Source: Labilithrix sp.
Lineage (GTDB): Bacteria > Myxococcota_A > Polyangia > Polyangiales > Polyangiaceae
DNA length: 33,106 nucleotides
Reading direction: 5' to 3'
Assembly: GCA_019637105.1 (NCBI GenBank)
Contig: JAHBWF010000086.1
Span: 1 to 33,106 of the forward strand
Shown here: piece by piece, positions 31,643 through 33,106 of the stretch
Layout of the letters: the number at the start of each line of letters is the position of its first letter
Position numbering within the stretch: the first letter of the stretch is position 1
Position numbers and translations under genes: made by a program
The notes under the pieces: model-generated
The model's database searches: none
Told to the model about the DNA's origin: nothing
The model's input: only the letters and a program-made list of their open reading frames with translations

Positions 31643-33061
31643 ATGACCGCCGTCGTCGAGGTCGATCGCTACGTCCTTCGCGAGCCGATCGCGGTCGGCG
31701 GGATGGCGACCGTCTACTTCGCGCGCCAGCGCGGCGCGGCGGGCTTCTCGAAGGCCGTCGCGATCAAGCGGATGCGCCCCGATCTCGTCCACCAGCGCGA
31801 GTTCGTCGAGCTGTTCGTCGACGAGGCTCGGCTCGCCTCGCGCGTGCGGCACGCGAACGTCGTGAGCGTCATCGACGTCGTGGCGTCCGGCGAGGAGCTC
31901 CTGCTCGTCATGGAGTACTTCCACGGCGAGTCGCTCGCGCGCCTGCTCGCCGCCGCGTCCCGCGCCGGGGAGCGCGTCCCGCCCGCGATCGCCGTCGCGA
32001 TCGCCGTCAACGTGCTCCACGGGTTGCACGCCGCCCACGAGGCCAAGGACGAGCGCGGCGAGCCGCTCGGGATCGTGCATCGTGACGTGTCTCCGCAGAA
32101 CGTCCTCGTCGGCGTCGACGGCGTCGCGCGCGTCGCGGACTTCGGGATCGCCCGCGCCGCGGGGCAGCTCCACGCCACCGAAGACGGCAAGACGCGCGGC
32201 AAGGCCGGCTACTCGGCGCCGGAGCAGCTCCGCGGAGGCCCCGTCACCCGGAGGATCGATCTGTTCGCCGTGTGCGCGCTCCTCTGGGAGGCGCTCGTCG
32301 GACGGAGGCTGTTCGACGGCGAGACGCAAGCGGCGGTCGTCGCCGCGGTCCTCACCGAGGCCGTCGAGGCCCCCGGGATCCACGCCCCGGAGCTCCCCGA
32401 GGAGCTCGACGAGGTCGTGCTCCGCGGGCTCGATCGCGATCCGAGCCGTCGCCCCGGCGACGCGCTCGAGCTCGCGGCGGCGCTCGAGCGCGCGGTCACG
32501 CCGGCGGGCCCGGCGGCGGTGAGCGCGTGGGTCCTCGAGCTCGCCGGCGAGGAGCTGGCGAGGCGCGAGGAGATCGTGCGCCGCATCGAGTCCGGCGCGG
32601 ACGAGACGCCCGCGACGGCGGCGGCGGCCGCGCTCGCCGCGAGCGACGCGACCGGATCGCTCGCCACGTCCCGCTCGCCGAGCGCCCCGACGGCGCGGCG
32701 CGCGCGCGCGTTCCCGCTCGCCGCGGCCGGCCTCGGGATCGTGCTCGGGATCGCGATCGCCATCGCGACGGCGATCGCCGTCCGAACGCCGCCGGCCGGC
32801 GCCGGCCCCCCGACCGCCGAAGCGCCGTCCTCCTCCGCGATTTCCTCCACGACGTCGTCCGACGCGCCTCCCTCCGCGGCGGTGTCGCTGGAGCTGCCGA
32901 CGAGCGCGGCAGGCGCCGCGAGCGCGGCGTCGGCCCCCCCGGCGCGGCCCGCCGCCTCGCGCGCCGCGAAGCCGCCGCCGCGCCCGAAGGCCAGGCGCTG
33001 CGATCCGCCGTACGATCTCGATCCGGCGGGGCGGAAGATCTTCCGCGTGGAGTGCCTCTGA
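31643..33061 (+). CDS. Transmembrane Ser/Thr protein kinase (Hanks type)
   Basis: From ATG at 31643 the product is 472 residues. The kinase domain (about 10-290) has the glycine loop IAVGGMATVY (first Gly replaced by Ala), VAIK lysine K42, helix-C glutamate E61, HRDVSPQN (146-153, a common myxobacterial variant of HRDLKPEN), DFG (166-168) and YSAPEQL. A membrane helix lies at about 365-388 (LAAAGLGIVLGIAIAIATAIAV), followed by a Ser/Ala/Pro linker and a short conserved-looking end, RRCDPPYDLDPAGRKIFRVEC, with two cysteines that could form a disulfide outside the membrane; I recall similar endings on other myxobacterial proteins. A GTG at 31625 would add six residues and overlaps the -10-like hexamer. 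It is 81 bases after the FHA regulator, its natural partner. Confidence 0.93.
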   Translation: MTAVVEVDRYVLREPIAVGGMATVYFARQRGAAGFSKAVAIKRMRPDLVHQREFVELFVDEARLASRVRHANVVSVIDVVASGEELLLVMEYFHGESLARLLAAASRAGERVPPAIAVAIAVNVLHGLHAAHEAKDERGEPLGIVHRDVSPQNVLVGVDGVARVADFGIARAAGQLHATEDGKTRGKAGYSAPEQLRGGPVTRRIDLFAVCALLWEALVGRRLFDGETQAAVVAAVLTEAVEAPGIHAPELPEELDEVVLRGLDRDPSRRPGDALELAAALERAVTPAGPAAVSAWVLELAGEELARREEIVRRIESGADETPATAAAAALAASDATGSLATSRSPSAPTARRARAFPLAAAGLGIVLGIAIAIATAIAVRTPPAGAGPPTAEAPSSSAISSTTSSDAPPSAAVSLELPTSAAGAASAASAPPARPAASRAAKPPPRPKARRCDPPYDLDPAGRKIFRVECL

Positions 33062-33106
33062 TCGAGAGCGCCCCGGGCGCTCCGCGACGGGCTCAGGGCG
33101 CCGATC

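Overview
The window is very GC-rich, with almost every third codon position G or C, and it is densely coded on both strands. Three Hanks-type serine/threonine kinase family genes, an FHA-domain AAA+ regulator, many Pro/Ala-rich lipoproteins and a C-terminal kinase tail ending in a Cys-Pro-Pro-Tyr type motif point to a myxobacterium (Myxococcota, probably the Polyangia/Sorangiineae side). This assignment is inferred from gene content, not from a marker-gene tree. I see no tRNA or rRNA gene, insertion sequence, phage gene or CRISPR array.

Layout. 1-2458: the 3' part of a SUMF1/FGE-fold protein, a tiny membrane protein and a lipoprotein of unknown function. 2577-4263 (minus): a phosphate transport pair, a DUF47 accessory protein and a PiT permease with overlapping ends. 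4450-6503 (minus): a transmembrane Ser/Thr kinase whose stop codon overlaps the start of a spermidine-synthase-like protein. 6903-10318 (plus): a secreted protein, prfB (release factor 2) with an intact programmed +1 frameshift site, and a ROK sugar kinase. 10498-12066 (minus): a membrane-anchored pseudokinase without an N-lobe and with a degenerate catalytic loop. 12380-15762: a tRNA-dihydrouridine synthase, a decayed gene with indels in C-tracts, a single-HKD phospholipase D-like protein and a convergent lipoprotein. 15928-21082: housekeeping and small membrane genes (aminotransferase, GST, DUF5924/DUF2914 protein, YkvA/DUF1232, TM2 protein followed by a strong terminator, YjbQ). 21270-23010: a YkuD-type L,D-transpeptidase lipoprotein and a PEBP lipoprotein. 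23069-26215: divergent aldehyde dehydrogenase and glycerol-3-phosphate dehydrogenase. 26435-33061 (all plus): a lipoprotein combining a c-type haem motif with a propeller, a 17-cysteine lipoprotein, a PEGA-like membrane protein, a LamG-like lipoprotein, an FHA-AAA+ regulator without the GAFTGA loop, and a transmembrane Ser/Thr kinase.

How the parts may work together. The last block looks like an envelope-to-regulator signalling cluster: surface lipoproteins, a membrane protein, a phosphothreonine-reading regulator and a kinase that could supply the phosphothreonine. This is inferred from order and domain logic only. The L,D-transpeptidase and PEBP lipoproteins form a likely two-gene envelope unit, and DUF47/PiT a phosphate uptake unit.

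Two features stand out across the window. First, at least eight genes have a -10-like hexamer (TAnnnT or close) ending only 6-9 bases before the start codon, which implies leaderless or nearly leaderless transcripts beside genes with ordinary Shine-Dalgarno leaders. Second, signalling proteins that have lost key residues recur: a pseudokinase, a GAFTGA-less enhancer-binding protein and an FGE-fold protein without catalytic cysteines. I did not find a convincing wholly new defence or mobile system; the best candidates for new biology are these.
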